Positions 44,119 through 53,273 are shown, counted from the first letter of the stretch. The stretch is 64,000 nt of DNA from Reyranella sp. (GCF_017305915.1 NZ_JAFKJN010000016.1:280446-344445); one strand, 5' to 3'. Notes: generated by a model from the sequence alone, not told the origin. Numbers and translations: made by a program.

Positions 44119-44970
44119 CTATGCCGGCGCCCTGACGCTGTCGCCGAGCTCGTCGAGCCGCTTCTTGAGCGCCATGCGATCGAGCGACGCGTACGGCAGG
44201 TTGATGAAGATCTCGAGCCGGCGGCGGATCATGCCGTAGAGGGCGTTGATCATCGTCTCGCGCTCGGTCGCCGAGCCGCGGAACTTCGCCGGGTCGGGCA
44301 GCGGCCATGCCGCCGTCACCGGCTTGTCGCCGACATCGGGGCAGTCCTGGCCCTCCAGGGTGTCGCAGAGCGTGATGACGAAATCCATGCGCGGCGCATC
44401 CGGACCGGTGAACTCGTTCCATGACTTGCAGCGCAGGCCCGAGACGTCGTGTCCCAGCGCCTCGAGCTTCTCGATGACGTCGGGCATCGGCGCTCTCCCC
44501 GGGTCGGACCCCGCCGAGTAGGCGTTGAAGCGACCCTTGCCGATCTGGGCGAGGATGGCCTGCGCCATCAGGGAGCGCGCCGAATTGTGCGTGCACAGGA
44601 ACAGCACGTTGAACGCCGATGACATGGGTTCTTCCTTCGCTGGGGGATCGGGCAGAAGCCGCATGAGGTCGCCGCACAGCTCCGGCTGACCCGAGCAGCA
44701 GGTTTCGGTCAGCACGGTGAACAGGGCGCGCAGGCCGGCGAAGCGCACGATGTAGACCACGTAGCGGCCCTGGCGCGTCGACTGGATCAGCCCGGCCTGC
44801 TCCAGAGCAGAAAGGTGAAAGGACAATGTCGACGGAACCTGCCCCAGCTCGGCCGCGAGCTCGCCGGCCGACATGCCGGCCGGCGTGCACGACGCGAGCA
44901 CGCGCATCAGCTTGAGCCGCGTTTCCTGCGCCAAGGCCGCAAAGCCGAGGATGGCGTCCTTCATTTCCAT
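44119..44970 (-). CDS. ArsR-ArsC fusion: arsenite repressor joined to LMW-phosphatase-type arsenate reductase
   Basis: 283 residues in one uninterrupted frame. Residues 1-105 are an ArsR winged helix (ETRLKLMRVLAS, then 'ELGQVPSTLSFHLSALEQAGL'), with candidate As(III) ligands Cys91, Cys92 and Cys99. Residues 119-260 are a low-molecular-weight phosphatase-type ArsC: P-loop CTHNSARS (Cys126), with Cys202 and Cys210 (TLCDTLEGQDCP) for the disulfide cascade and a WPLPDP acid loop. Arsenate is reduced to As(III), which the other half senses. A GAAGGAAG element and ATG at 44625 (Met116) sit just before the ArsC part, so a free reductase may also be made. First gene of the island; operator at 44975-44991. 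Confidence 0.9.
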   Translation of the reverse strand: MEMKDAILGFAALAQETRLKLMRVLASCTPAGMSAGELAAELGQVPSTLSFHLSALEQAGLIQSTRQGRYVVYIVRFAGLRALFTVLTETCCSGQPELCGDLMRLLPDPPAKEEPMSSAFNVLFLCTHNSARSLMAQAILAQIGKGRFNAYSAGSDPGRAPMPDVIEKLEALGHDVSGLRCKSWNEFTGPDAPRMDFVITLCDTLEGQDCPDVGDKPVTAAWPLPDPAKFRGSATERETMINALYGMIRRRLEIFINLPYASLDRMALKKRLDELGDSVRAPA

Positions 44971-44974
44971 AATT

Positions 44975-44991
44975 CTCGAATAGTCGAAAAC
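44975..44991. promoter_or_regulatory. predicted ArsR operator, copy 3
   Basis: CTCGAATAGTCGAAAAC lies 4 bases upstream of the arsR-arsC start codon and matches the two other copies in the pattern CTmGAATnnTCGAAA. It would control the fusion gene and the GAPDH, arsJ and acr3 genes that follow. Confidence 0.7.
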
Positions 44992-45288
44992 TGTTACGAA
45001 GTCATGACGTTTGAGGGAGACTTTCTGACTGCGGACTGCGGCAGATCGCGCCGCCGGCACGCGGCAGGGTCAGCGGGCGGCGACCAAGGCGGGACGCGGC
45101 GCACGCCCGGTCGCGCCATCGGCGCCGCCCGGGAACGGATAGCTGCGCGCGAGCCGTGCGCGGGTGACGGTCGGCCGCAGCGCTCGCCGGGAAGACGCGC
45201 GCCCGGTTCTTCTGGCCGTTGAAGTAGTAGAGCCTGAGGACGAGGCGCGGGCAGAGCTCGGTCGCCCGCACCGGATCGATGGGCGCGA
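44992..45288. other. intergenic junction between ars island and right EPS block
   Basis: About 300 bases between the upstream end of the island and the 3' end of the flippase gene. I see no conserved gene, direct repeat or integrase site. Minus-strand open frames here are continuations of shadow frames, and the third-position GC is not gene-like. It may be the scar left by insertion of the arsenic genes into the EPS locus. Confidence 0.4.
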
Positions 45289-46815
45289 TCAGGACGGCGA
45301 GAAGCTGAGCCGGCCGCGTGCCAGGACCTGCCGCACCTCGCGGCGCGTTTCCGGCCAGGCGAGCAGGCCGATCAGGGCGATCACCAGCGCCGTCGCCGCC
45401 ACCAGCGCCATCGCCGCCGGCGTGGCATCGGGCGTGATGACGCGCAGGCCGCCGACGATCACGGCGATCGCCAGCGCGATCGAGGCCGGCGGCGCAATCG
45501 CGCGCCACACCGCGCCGACCCCGACCGGCCCGCGCCGCGCCGCCAGCCAGAAGGCGAGCGGCGTGCGGATCAGCACGCCGACCAGCGCGATCGAGGCTGC
45601 GACGCCGATCACGCCCCACGGCAGCCCGGCCACGATCGCGGCGACGGAGACCACGGCGTCGAGCCCGGTCGCGCGCAGCATGTCGGCCGTGCGGGCCTGG
45701 GTGAGGAAGAGCAGGCCCGCCGCCATCAGCACCGGCAGGAAGGTCGCCGAGACGCTGAACAGCGCGACCAGCGGGATCGCCCGATGCCACGCCGGCCCGA
45801 ACAGGATGTCGACCACCCAGTCGGCGGTGACGGCGGCCAGGGCGAACACCGGCATGGTGAGCAGGCCGAGTTTCTGCATGGCCTGGCAGAATATCGAGCG
45901 GTAGCGTGCCGGCTCGTCGAGCAGGCGGCTCAGCGCCGGCATCGCGGCGGCATAGACCGGCGCGTTGATGGTGTTGATCGGCACCAGCAGGAGCCGCGTC
46001 GTGCGCTCGTAGAGGCCGAGCACGGCCGGTCCCCACAGCCAGCCGATCAGGATCTGGTCGACGCTGCGGGCAAGGGCGGCCGAGATCTGGCTGCCGGTGA
46101 CGCTGGCGCCGAAGCCCAGCAGCGCCCGCACGCCCGGAGCGCTCGCCGGCCGCGCCGGACGCCAGCGGCAGATCAGCCAGCTCGCGAGCAGCAGCAGGAT
46201 CGGTGGGATCAGCCGCTGCACCACCAGCGCCCAGTAGCCGGCGCCGTGCACGGCGAGCGCGATCGCCGTCCCGAAACTCACCAGGTCCGCCGTCGTCTCC
46301 ATGCCGGCGATGGCCTTGAAGCGCATCTGCCGGCGCAGCAGCGCCCAGTGCTGCACGGTGAGGCCGCTCGCCACGAAGCCCAGCGCCAGCCAGCGCGCGA
46401 TGCCCTCGAGCTCGGGCTGGCCGTAGAATTCGGCGATCAGGGGCGCGGTGACGAACAGCAGCGCCGCCAGCGCCGCGCCGACGCCGGCATTGACCCAGAA
46501 CAGCGCCGAGACCTGGGCGTGGGTGATGTCGCTCTTCTGGATGGTGGCGCTGGAGAGGCCGAACTCCTTGACCAGGTCGAGCACCAGGCCGATCGCCGCC
46601 ACCATCGCCAGCAGGCCGAAGGCCTGCGGCGGCAGGAGGCGGGCCAGCACCACCAGGGTGGCCATCTGTCCCAGCACGCGCACCATCTGCGCGCCCAGCA
46701 GCACGGCGCCGCCGCGACGCGAGCGGCGCCCGATATCCGGCGTCAGATGGTCGGTCGCCAGCTCGTGCTCGGGCGACAAGCCGCCTTCAGGCGACGGCGC
46801 GCTGGGAGCCGACAT
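45289..46815 (-). CDS. oligosaccharide flippase, PST/Wzx(C)-like
   Basis: 508 residues with about 14 predicted membrane helices. The opening after a 35-residue soluble head (GGAVLLGAQMVRVLGQMATLVVLARLLPPQAFGLLAMV) and 'KEFGLSSATIQKSDITHAQVSALFWVN' follow the WzxC/Tuaa-type flippase pattern of the MOP superfamily. It flips the undecaprenyl-linked EPS repeat across the inner membrane. It is the only flippase found in either half of the EPS locus. The start overlaps the end of the fcl gene by 29 bases. Confidence 0.88.
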   Translation of the reverse strand: MSAPSAPSPEGGLSPEHELATDHLTPDIGRRSRRGGAVLLGAQMVRVLGQMATLVVLARLLPPQAFGLLAMVAAIGLVLDLVKEFGLSSATIQKSDITHAQVSALFWVNAGVGAALAALLFVTAPLIAEFYGQPELEGIARWLALGFVASGLTVQHWALLRRQMRFKAIAGMETTADLVSFGTAIALAVHGAGYWALVVQRLIPPILLLLASWLICRWRPARPASAPGVRALLGFGASVTGSQISAALARSVDQILIGWLWGPAVLGLYERTTRLLLVPINTINAPVYAAAMPALSRLLDEPARYRSIFCQAMQKLGLLTMPVFALAAVTADWVVDILFGPAWHRAIPLVALFSVSATFLPVLMAAGLLFLTQARTADMLRATGLDAVVSVAAIVAGLPWGVIGVAASIALVGVLIRTPLAFWLAARRGPVGVGAVWRAIAPPASIALAIAVIVGGLRVITPDATPAAMALVAATALVIALIGLLAWPETRREVRQVLARGRLSFSPS

Positions 46816-47746
46816 TGTCGAGGTACCAGCGATAGGTCTGCGCGAGCCCCTGCTTCAGCGGCGTCTTGGCCCGCCAGCCGAGGGACTCGGCATACGAGGT
46901 GTCGACCATCTTGCGCGGCGTTCCGTCGGGCTTCGACGCGTCGAAGCGCAGGCTGCCCTTGAAGCCGACGACGTCGCAAACCAGCTGCACCAGCTCGCGG
47001 ATCGGCACGTCGCCGCCCGGTCCGAGATTGACGATCTTCTCGTCCGAGTAGTTCTTCATGAAATAGACCATGCCGTCGGCGGCATCGTCGACATGGAGGA
47101 ACTCGCGGCGCACCGTGCCGGTGCCCCAGACATCGATGTGCGGCGCGCCGGCGAGCTTGGCGTCGTGCGCCTTGACGATCAGCGCCGGCACGACGTGGCT
47201 CTGCATCAGGTCGAAGTTGTCGCCCGGCCCGTAGAGGTTGGACGGCATCACCGAGATGAAGTCGCAGCCATACTGGCGGCGATAGGCCTGGCCGGTCATC
47301 AGACCCGCGATCTTGGCGATCGCGTACCACTGGTTGGTCGGCTCGAGCGGCCCGGTGAGCAGCGCCGCCTCGGGGATCGGCTGCGGCGCCAGACGGGGAT
47401 AGATGCAGGAGGACCCCATGAGGAGCATCTTCTCCACGTCATAGCGCCGCGCCGCCTCTACGACATTCGTCTGGATGGCGAGGTTGTCGTAGATGAACTC
47501 GGCCGGGCGCGTGTCGTTGGCGTAGATGCCGCCGACGCGCGCAGCCGCCAGGAACACCGCCTGCGGGCGCACTTCGCGCATCCAGCGCTCGAGCTGCTCG
47601 GGCCGGCGCAGGTCGACCGCTTCGCGCGGCGACGTCACGACCTCGCAGCCTTCGCGCTCGAGGCGGCGGACGATCGCGCTGCCGACCAGCCCGCGATGGC
47701 CCGCGACCCAGACCCGCTTATTGCGCAGCGTGTAGGACGGGTTCAT
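46787..47746 (-). CDS. fcl: GDP-L-fucose synthase (GDP-4-keto-6-deoxymannose epimerase/reductase)
   Basis: 319 residues, a short-chain dehydrogenase of the WcaG/Fcl type. The NADP-binding loop is [17 protein letters not shown], the catalytic triad includes GSSCIYP (Ser) and [11 protein letters not shown] (Tyr-x3-Lys), and ARVGGIYAN is characteristic of the family. It converts the Gmd product to GDP-L-fucose. The gene overlaps gmd by 29 bases upstream and the flippase by 29 bases downstream, a tightly coupled trio. Together with ManC (23171) it completes the GDP-fucose route in this locus. Confidence 0.95.
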   Translation of the reverse strand: MNPSYTLRNKRVWVAGHRGLVGSAIVRRLEREGCEVVTSPREAVDLRRPEQLERWMREVRPQAVFLAAARVGGIYANDTRPAEFIYDNLAIQTNVVEAARRYDVEKMLLMGSSCIYPRLAPQPIPEAALLTGPLEPTNQWYAIAKIAGLMTGQAYRRQYGCDFISVMPSNLYGPGDNFDLMQSHVVPALIVKAHDAKLAGAPHIDVWGTGTVRREFLHVDDAADGMVYFMKNYSDEKIVNLGPGGDVPIRELVQLVCDVVGFKGSLRFDASKPDGTPRKMVDTSYAESLGWRAKTPLKQGLAQTYRWYLDNVGSQRAVA

Positions 47747-48815
47747 GACGCGCTCCGGTTACCTTCAGGATGGTGCGGTCGTTCTCGACCATTTCAGCGA
47801 CCAGCTGCTCGAAGCTGGTGTGGTGGCGCCAGCCGAGCTTGGCCAGCGCCTTGGCCGGATCGCCGAGCAGCAGGTCGACCTCGGTCGGCCGGCAATAGGC
47901 GGGATCGAGCGCCACCAGGATCTTGCCGCTGCGCTGGCAGATGCCGTGCTCGTCGAGGCCGCTGCCCTTCCATTCGATGCGGCGATCGATCTGGCGGAAG
48001 GCCAGCTCGACGAACTCGCGCACCGTGTGGGTCTCGCCGGTGGCGAGCACGTAGTCGTCGGGCAGCTCCTGCTGCAGGATGCGCCACATGCCCTCGACGT
48101 AATCGCGCGCATGGCCCCAGTCGCGCTTGGCGTCGAGGTTGCCGAGAAACAGCTTGTCCTGGATGCCGCGCTCGATCGCCGCGACGGCGCGGGTGATCTT
48201 GCGGGTGACGAAGGTCTCGCCGCGGATCGGCGATTCGTGGTTGAACAGGATGCCGTTGGAGGCGTGCATGCCGTAGGCCTCGCGGTAGTTCACCGTGATC
48301 CAGTAGGCATAGAGCTTGGCGACGGCGTACGGGCTGCGCGGATAGAACGGCGTCTGCTCGCGCTGCGGCGTCTCCTGAACCTTGCCGAACAGCTCCGAGG
48401 TCGAGGCCTGGTAGAAGCGGACGTCGTCCTCCATCTGCAGGATGCGGATCGCCTCGAGCATGCGCAGCGTGCCGAGCGCATCGGTGTTGGCGGTGTATTC
48501 CGGCGTCTCGAAGCTCACCTGCACGTGGCTCTGCGCCGCAAGATTGTAGATCTCGGTCGGCCTGATCTCGCCGACCAGCCGCAGCAGGTTGGTCGAATCG
48601 GTCATGTCACCGTAATGCAGGAACAGCCGCACGCCGGCGTCGTGACGGTCGCGATAGAGGTAGTCGATGCGGTCGGTGTTGAGCGACGACGAGCGGCGCT
48701 TGATGCCGTGCACCGTGTAGCCGCGTTGTAGCAGGAAGTCGGCGAGGTAGGCGCCGTCCTGTCCGGTGATACCGGAGATCAGGGCGACCTTTTTCTTGTC
48801 GGCAGGTGAGGACAT
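47718..48815 (-). CDS. gmd: GDP-mannose 4,6-dehydratase
   Basis: 365 residues, normal for Gmd. The NADP site is [19 protein letters not shown]; the active site has [13 protein letters not shown] (Ser/Glu) and [12 protein letters not shown] (Tyr-x3-Lys); '[14 protein letters not shown]' and [14 protein letters not shown] are family hallmarks. It makes GDP-4-keto-6-deoxymannose, the substrate of Fcl encoded next. ATG 48815 is preceded by GGAAGG; an upstream start at 48887 runs into the neighbouring glycosyltransferase gene. It begins 16 bases after that gene ends. Confidence 0.96.
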   Translation of the reverse strand: MSSPADKKKVALISGITGQDGAYLADFLLQRGYTVHGIKRRSSSLNTDRIDYLYRDRHDAGVRLFLHYGDMTDSTNLLRLVGEIRPTEIYNLAAQSHVQVSFETPEYTANTDALGTLRMLEAIRILQMEDDVRFYQASTSELFGKVQETPQREQTPFYPRSPYAVAKLYAYWITVNYREAYGMHASNGILFNHESPIRGETFVTRKITRAVAAIERGIQDKLFLGNLDAKRDWGHARDYVEGMWRILQQELPDDYVLATGETHTVREFVELAFRQIDRRIEWKGSGLDEHGICQRSGKILVALDPAYCRPTEVDLLLGDPAKALAKLGWRHHTSFEQLVAEMVENDRTILKVTGARHEPVLHAAQ

Positions 48816-48831
48816 ATACGCGACCTTCCGT

Positions 48832-49977
48832 TCAGGAGAAGAGGATTCGCTCGCCCACGCGATCCCAGGAATGGGTCGCGAGGACATATTGTTGGGCCCG
48901 CTCGGCCATGCGCTCGAGACGATGGGGATCGCCGAGCGCGCTCACGATCGCCTCGGCCAGCGCCTCGGGATCGGCTCGATCGACCAGGAAGCCATGACGG
49001 CCGCCGTCGACCAGCTCGGGCAGGCCGTTGCGCGCCAGGCCCATCACCGGCGTGCGCGAGACCATCGCCTCGAGATAGACCTGGCCCCACGGGTCGTTGA
49101 GCATCGGCTGCACCAGCAGGGTCGCTTCACGGTAGAGGCGCTGCAGCTCCTCCCACGGCAGATGGGCGCGGAACTCGATGCCCTCCATGTCGGGCACGAA
49201 GGTGCGGCTGCGCGGATCGCCGACGATGGTCAGCGCCAGGTCGCCGCGACGCCGGCGTGCGATCCTGAACGCCTCGACCAGCAGCATGCCGCCCTTGGCC
49301 TGGAACAGGTGCTTGGCGACGAACAGCAGCCGCGGCCGCGCATAATCCTTGGCCTCGCGCCATGGCTGGATCGCCCCCATGCCCGAGCCGACCGCGGTCA
49401 CCCTGTCGGGCGCGAGGCCGTAATGGGCGATCAGGTTGTCGCGCACGTAGGAACCGAAGGTGAAGACATGGGCGATGCCGTCGAGCGATTGCCGCTCTGC
49501 CTCCTCGAACGCTTGCAGCGCCCGTCCGGTGTACTGGCTCGCATGGACATGATGGCGCTGCGCCAGCGCCCAGGTGTGATCGCAGTAGAGGTAATGCCGG
49601 ATGTCGCGGCTGCCGGCGGGCAGCAGATCGAGCGTGCCGGTGTGCAGCACGTCGCTCACGCCCATGCGCCCGGCCTGCTCGGCGACCTGCGCCGCGAAGC
49701 GCTGGCGCGTCGTCAGGCTGCGCAGCACCTGCTCCGTGCTCACCGGGCGGCCGTGGCCAGACAGCATGTCGCGCAGCGCGATGCCGAGCTTCGCACTCTT
49801 GCCGAGTCGCGGCTGGATCTCCTTCACCATCACGCCGAAGCGCTCCAGCGCCGAGGCGACGTTGGCGGGGGCGCCGGACCACGTCCGCAACTCGCGCGGG
49901 TTGCCGAACACCGACGTGATGGCGACCCGTTCGAAGCGCGGTGTGCGCAGGAAGCCGGGGGGAAGCGCGGTGTCCAT
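48832..49977 (-). CDS. glycosyltransferase, GT4 family
   Basis: 381 residues. The N-terminal half carries a '[22 protein letters not shown]' acceptor-side pattern and the C-terminal half the GT4 donor site: [21 protein letters not shown], then '[25 protein letters not shown]' with the usual Glu of EX7E. ATG 49977 is chosen over 50082 because the extra 35 residues are basic, Cys/Arg-rich and unconserved-looking, and cross a motif (50015-50022) shared with other EPS promoters. First gene of the minus-strand GT-gmd-fcl-wzx operon. Confidence 0.88.
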   Translation of the reverse strand: MDTALPPGFLRTPRFERVAITSVFGNPRELRTWSGAPANVASALERFGVMVKEIQPRLGKSAKLGIALRDMLSGHGRPVSTEQVLRSLTTRQRFAAQVAEQAGRMGVSDVLHTGTLDLLPAGSRDIRHYLYCDHTWALAQRHHVHASQYTGRALQAFEEAERQSLDGIAHVFTFGSYVRDNLIAHYGLAPDRVTAVGSGMGAIQPWREAKDYARPRLLFVAKHLFQAKGGMLLVEAFRIARRRRGDLALTIVGDPRSRTFVPDMEGIEFRAHLPWEELQRLYREATLLVQPMLNDPWGQVYLEAMVSRTPVMGLARNGLPELVDGGRHGFLVDRADPEALAEAIVSALGDPHRLERMAERAQQYVLATHSWDRVGERILFS

Positions 49978-50014
49978 GCAGCGCACAAAACCATCGCGCA
50001 GCCCCGGCCTGCCA

Positions 50015-50022
50015 GTGATCAA
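50015..50022 (-). promoter_or_regulatory. TTGATCAC motif upstream of the minus-strand glycosyltransferase operon
   Basis: Read on the minus strand this is TTGATCAC followed by TGGC, identical over 12 bases to the manC upstream copy, with 37 bases to the ATG at 49977. The plus-strand copy at 50069-50076 serves the divergent glycosyltransferase. Confidence 0.45.
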
Positions 50023-50068
50023 CCTGTGGCGCCCGGAGGTGCCTAAGCCACGGCAAAAGCGACACAAA

Positions 50069-50076
50069 TTGATCAC
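50069..50076 (+). promoter_or_regulatory. TTGATCAC motif upstream of the plus-strand glycosyltransferase
   Basis: TTGATCAC ends 36 bases before the ATG at 50113, the same spacing as for manC. Its reverse complement lies 46 bases away at 50015-50022 in this divergent promoter region. Confidence 0.45.
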
Positions 50077-50112
50077 GTTCACGCATCATCGCGAGCCCCG
50101 ATACTCGGCGCC

Positions 50113-51327
50113 ATGGACGCTTCGATCGATGAACGGGCGCACGTCGACTTGATGAGTGGATGGACTCGTTCGCCGGAGCGAACCACACGCGCGCTGGTGT
50201 ACTTCGGCTCGGAAGTGCGCGACGCGAGCACGGTGAAGCGCGTCCAGCAATTCATCGATCACGGCTTCGCCGTCACCGTCTTCGGCTTCCATCGCACGCG
50301 CTACAACAACGACTACCAGCCGCCGTGGCCGCACGTGACGCTGGGCAAGACGATCGACGGCCGCTACGGCCATCGCCTGCGCGCGCTCGCCGGTGCTATT
50401 CCGACCTTGCTCGGCCATCGCCGGCGCTTCGCCGACGCGTCGATCTTCTACGCCCGCAACATCGACCAGTTGCTGCTCGCCTTCCTCGCCCGGCGGCTCG
50501 GCGGCAGCCGCGCGCCGATCGTCTACGAGGTCCTCGACATCCCGCCGATCCTGATGAGCCGCGGCCCCCGGGCGGCGCTGATCCGTTGGATCGAGCGGCG
50601 CTGCCTGAAGCTCGTCGACCTGCTCGCCCTCTCCTCGCCCGCCTTCCATCGCAACTACTACGCCGCCGTGCAGCGCCATCGCGGGCCGTGGTTCCTGGTC
50701 GAGAACAAGCTCCATCCCTCGATCGCGACCATCGCCCGGCCGCCGACGCGCCCGCCCGTCAAGGGTGGCCGGCCGTGGGTGGTCGGCTATTTCGGCCTGA
50801 TCCGCGGTGAGGAGACCTTCGCGCTGATGGCGCGGCTGGCCGAACGGCTGCAGGGCACGGTCGAGTTCGTGTTCCGCGGCGCGCTCACCACCGTCGACCC
50901 GGCCAACTTCCAGCGCACGCTGGAGCGGCTGCCCAACATGACCTTCGGCGGTCCCTACCAGCCGCACACCGATCTCGAGACCCTTTATCGCGAAGTCGAC
51001 TTCGCCTGGGCGCTCGACCTCGAGCATGCCGACCACAATTCGCGCTGGCTGATGCCCTGTCGCTTCTACGAGGCCGGCTACTTCGGGGTGCCGTGCCTGG
51101 CGGTGCGCGACTTCGAGGTCGGCTCGGTGGTGCAGCGCCACGGCATCGGCTTCACCTTCGAGCCGCCGCTCGAGGACCAGCTGGTGCGCTTCTTCGAGGC
51201 GCTGACGGTCGACGATTATGCGCGCATCGGCGGCGCGCTCGCGCGCATGCCCGACGACGTGTTCGTCGCCGGCGACGACGTGGCGCGGCTGTGCAAGCTG
51301 ATGGACGGCCTCAGGCCGCCCCCTTAA
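50113..51327 (+). CDS. glycosyltransferase (GT-B type)
   Basis: 404 residues. The N-terminal half begins ALVYFGSEVRDASTVKRVQQFIDHG and includes 'IFYARNIDQLLLAFLARRLGG'; the C-terminal half has WVVGYFGLIRGEETFALMARLAERL and a 'MPCRFYEAGYFGVPCLAV' loop. Such proteins are annotated as EPS or capsule glycosyltransferases; donor and linkage cannot be read. No signal or membrane helix. It is divergent from the GT-gmd-fcl-wzx operon and convergent with the FkbM gene, whose stop overlaps its own (TTAA). Confidence 0.85.
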   Translation: MDASIDERAHVDLMSGWTRSPERTTRALVYFGSEVRDASTVKRVQQFIDHGFAVTVFGFHRTRYNNDYQPPWPHVTLGKTIDGRYGHRLRALAGAIPTLLGHRRRFADASIFYARNIDQLLLAFLARRLGGSRAPIVYEVLDIPPILMSRGPRAALIRWIERRCLKLVDLLALSSPAFHRNYYAAVQRHRGPWFLVENKLHPSIATIARPPTRPPVKGGRPWVVGYFGLIRGEETFALMARLAERLQGTVEFVFRGALTTVDPANFQRTLERLPNMTFGGPYQPHTDLETLYREVDFAWALDLEHADHNSRWLMPCRFYEAGYFGVPCLAVRDFEVGSVVQRHGIGFTFEPPLEDQLVRFFEALTVDDYARIGGALARMPDDVFVAGDDVARLCKLMDGLRPPP

Positions 51328-52076
51328 GCCGCCATCGAACGGTTGATCATCACGCAGTCGAACTCGATCAGGCGCAGCGAGCGGTCGCGGCTCACCGGAT
51401 AGAGGCCGGTGATGTCGAAGCCCTTGTCGCCGAGATAGCGGATCGTCTCGACGTAGCCCGGCATGCCCTTGTAGATGCCGATCACCGACGCCTCGCTCTG
51501 CAGCGCCGGGACGGCGCTGAGGCTCTGGAGCGAGCCCTCGAGCACCTCGATGTCGAAGCCCTGGGTGTCGAGCTTGAGATAGGGCCGCTTGAAGCCCAGC
51601 CGCGCGCGCAGCTCGGGCAGCATCGAGTCGATCGTCTTCACAGCGACTGTCTCGGTACGGGAAGGAACGTTGAGGCCGTCGAACTCGTGGACCCGGCTGT
51701 TGTCCGGCTCGAGGAAGGAGCTGAACTGATCGGAGACCATGACATTGATGTCGAGATTGCCTTCCTTGGCGCCGAGCGCATAGGGCTCGATATGCCAGTG
51801 CGGATCGTCCGCGGCGCGCTGCTTCAGCAGGGCGACGTGGCGGCCGACCGGCTCGAACGAGACGATCGGCCCCTCGAACAGCACCTTGTTGCGCAGGAAA
51901 TCGTGGTACTGCCCGACATTGGCGCCGACATCGAGGACGCAGTCGATCTCGAGCTGCGTCAGCAGCTCACCCAGATGCAGGGCGAAATCGCGTTCTTTCA
52001 CCTCGCGCAAGGGCACGATGTCATAGCCCAGGGAGCGGCTCACCCTCAGCACCGAGTCCTTGACGATTTTCAGCAT
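51324..52076 (-). CDS. FkbM family methyltransferase
   Basis: 250 residues. SAM-binding motif I reads VLDVGANVGQYHDFL (about 46-60), followed by 'PIVSFEPVGRHVALLKQRA' with the acidic ribose contact, and motif 'YLKLDTQGFDIEVLEGS' typical of FkbM enzymes, which O-methylate sugars or polyketides. In this locus it probably methylates a sugar of the EPS repeat. It marks the right-hand end of the EPS genes. It converges with the glycosyltransferase with a 4-base stop overlap. Confidence 0.9.
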   Translation of the reverse strand: MLKIVKDSVLRVSRSLGYDIVPLREVKERDFALHLGELLTQLEIDCVLDVGANVGQYHDFLRNKVLFEGPIVSFEPVGRHVALLKQRAADDPHWHIEPYALGAKEGNLDINVMVSDQFSSFLEPDNSRVHEFDGLNVPSRTETVAVKTIDSMLPELRARLGFKRPYLKLDTQGFDIEVLEGSLQSLSAVPALQSEASVIGIYKGMPGYVETIRYLGDKGFDITGLYPVSRDRSLRLIEFDCVMINRSMAA

Positions 52077-52199
52077 GCTTCACAATCGTCGCGCCGCCGG
52101 CTCGATTGAAGTGACCTTTCCGTGGCGATTCGGGCGTGAAAAATGCTATGAGGCCAGACAGTTGCGTAAGGGGACGCGTTCGTTGGGGATGGGGAGACA

Positions 52200-53273
52200 A
52201 TGCAGTTCGGCTGGCTGACCTTGGCGCTATCGCCGTCGCCGGAAGAGGATGCCGCGCGCATCGAGCAGCAGATCGAGCAGGTCTGCACCGCCGAGCGCCT
52301 GGGCTTCAGCGACGTCTGGCTGACCGAGCACTATTTCACCGGCGAGAGCGTGTACAACGACTCGCTGATGTTCGCGGCGGCGCTGGCGATGAAGACCAGC
52401 CGCATCCGCATCGGCTTCGCCGTGGTGCAGACGCCGTTCCATCATCCGGTGCGGCTCGCCGTGCAGCTCTCCTTGCTCGACAATCTCAGCCGCGGCCGCA
52501 TCGATGTCGGCATCGGCAAGGGCACCGTCTACAACGAGTACGAGTTCGTCGGCCACGGCCTGCGCAGCCACGACAGCCGCGAGCGCATGGAGGAGGCGGT
52601 CGAGATCCTCAAGCGCGCCTGGCGCGAGGCGCCGTTCTCCTACGACGGCAAGTTCCACAAGGTCCATGTGCCGGAACTCAGGCCCAAGCCGGTGCAGCAA
52701 CCCGGCCCGCCGCTGTGGCGCAGCGTGATCTCGCCCGGCTCCTTCACCGAATGCGGCAAGCTCGGCGTGCCGATCCTGACCGCGCGGCTGCCGGTCGCGC
52801 GCATCAAGGAGCGCTGGGCGCTCTACGAGCAGGGCCTGATCGCCGGCGGCCACGACGACGCCACGCGTGCCCGTCTGCTGGCCCAGAGCGCGCTGTGGCG
52901 CAACGTCTATGTCGCGGAGTCCGACGCGCAGGCCGAGGACGAGCTGGCGGCGCTGCTGACCGAGACGCGGCACCACATGATGCACGTCCGCGAGGCCTTC
53001 AACCCACCCGACTTCGAGCCCGGCCCCGAAACGCTGAACCCATGGACCGATCCCAAGGTCGGCGACGGCGAGGCCATCCCCTACGTGCTGTTGACCGGCT
53101 CGCTCTACGGATCCCCGAAGAAGGTGCGCGAGCAGGTGGCGGAACTGCGCGACGTCGGCGTGCAGCACCTGCTCTGCCAGACCGGCTTCGGCGCCATGAG
53201 CCACGAGCAGAACATCGCCTCGATGCGGCGCTTCGGCGAGCAGGTAATGCCCGCCTTCCGGAGCGTCGCATGA
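52200..53273 (+). CDS. LLM class flavin-dependent oxidoreductase
   Basis: 357 residues of the bacterial luciferase-like fold: 'AERLGFSDVWLTEHYFTG', TSRIRIGFAVVQTPFHHPVRLAVQ, DNLSRGRIDVGIGKG and a LLTGSLYGSPKKVREQV F420/FMN-binding pattern near the C-terminus. These enzymes use FMNH2 or F420 for oxygenation or reduction; the substrate is unknown. It starts 123 bases from the divergent FkbM gene. Its stop overlaps the start of the small membrane protein (ATGA), so they are co-translated. Confidence 0.92.
   Translation: MQFGWLTLALSPSPEEDAARIEQQIEQVCTAERLGFSDVWLTEHYFTGESVYNDSLMFAAALAMKTSRIRIGFAVVQTPFHHPVRLAVQLSLLDNLSRGRIDVGIGKGTVYNEYEFVGHGLRSHDSRERMEEAVEILKRAWREAPFSYDGKFHKVHVPELRPKPVQQPGPPLWRSVISPGSFTECGKLGVPILTARLPVARIKERWALYEQGLIAGGHDDATRARLLAQSALWRNVYVAESDAQAEDELAALLTETRHHMMHVREAFNPPDFEPGPETLNPWTDPKVGDGEAIPYVLLTGSLYGSPKKVREQVAELRDVGVQHLLCQTGFGAMSHEQNIASMRRFGEQVMPAFRSVA

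Noticed and set aside
44992..45288. Possible gene remnant on the minus strand (reads LYYFNGQKNRARVF)
   Set aside because: No start codon, no family resemblance, and continuous with a shadow frame of the flippase gene.
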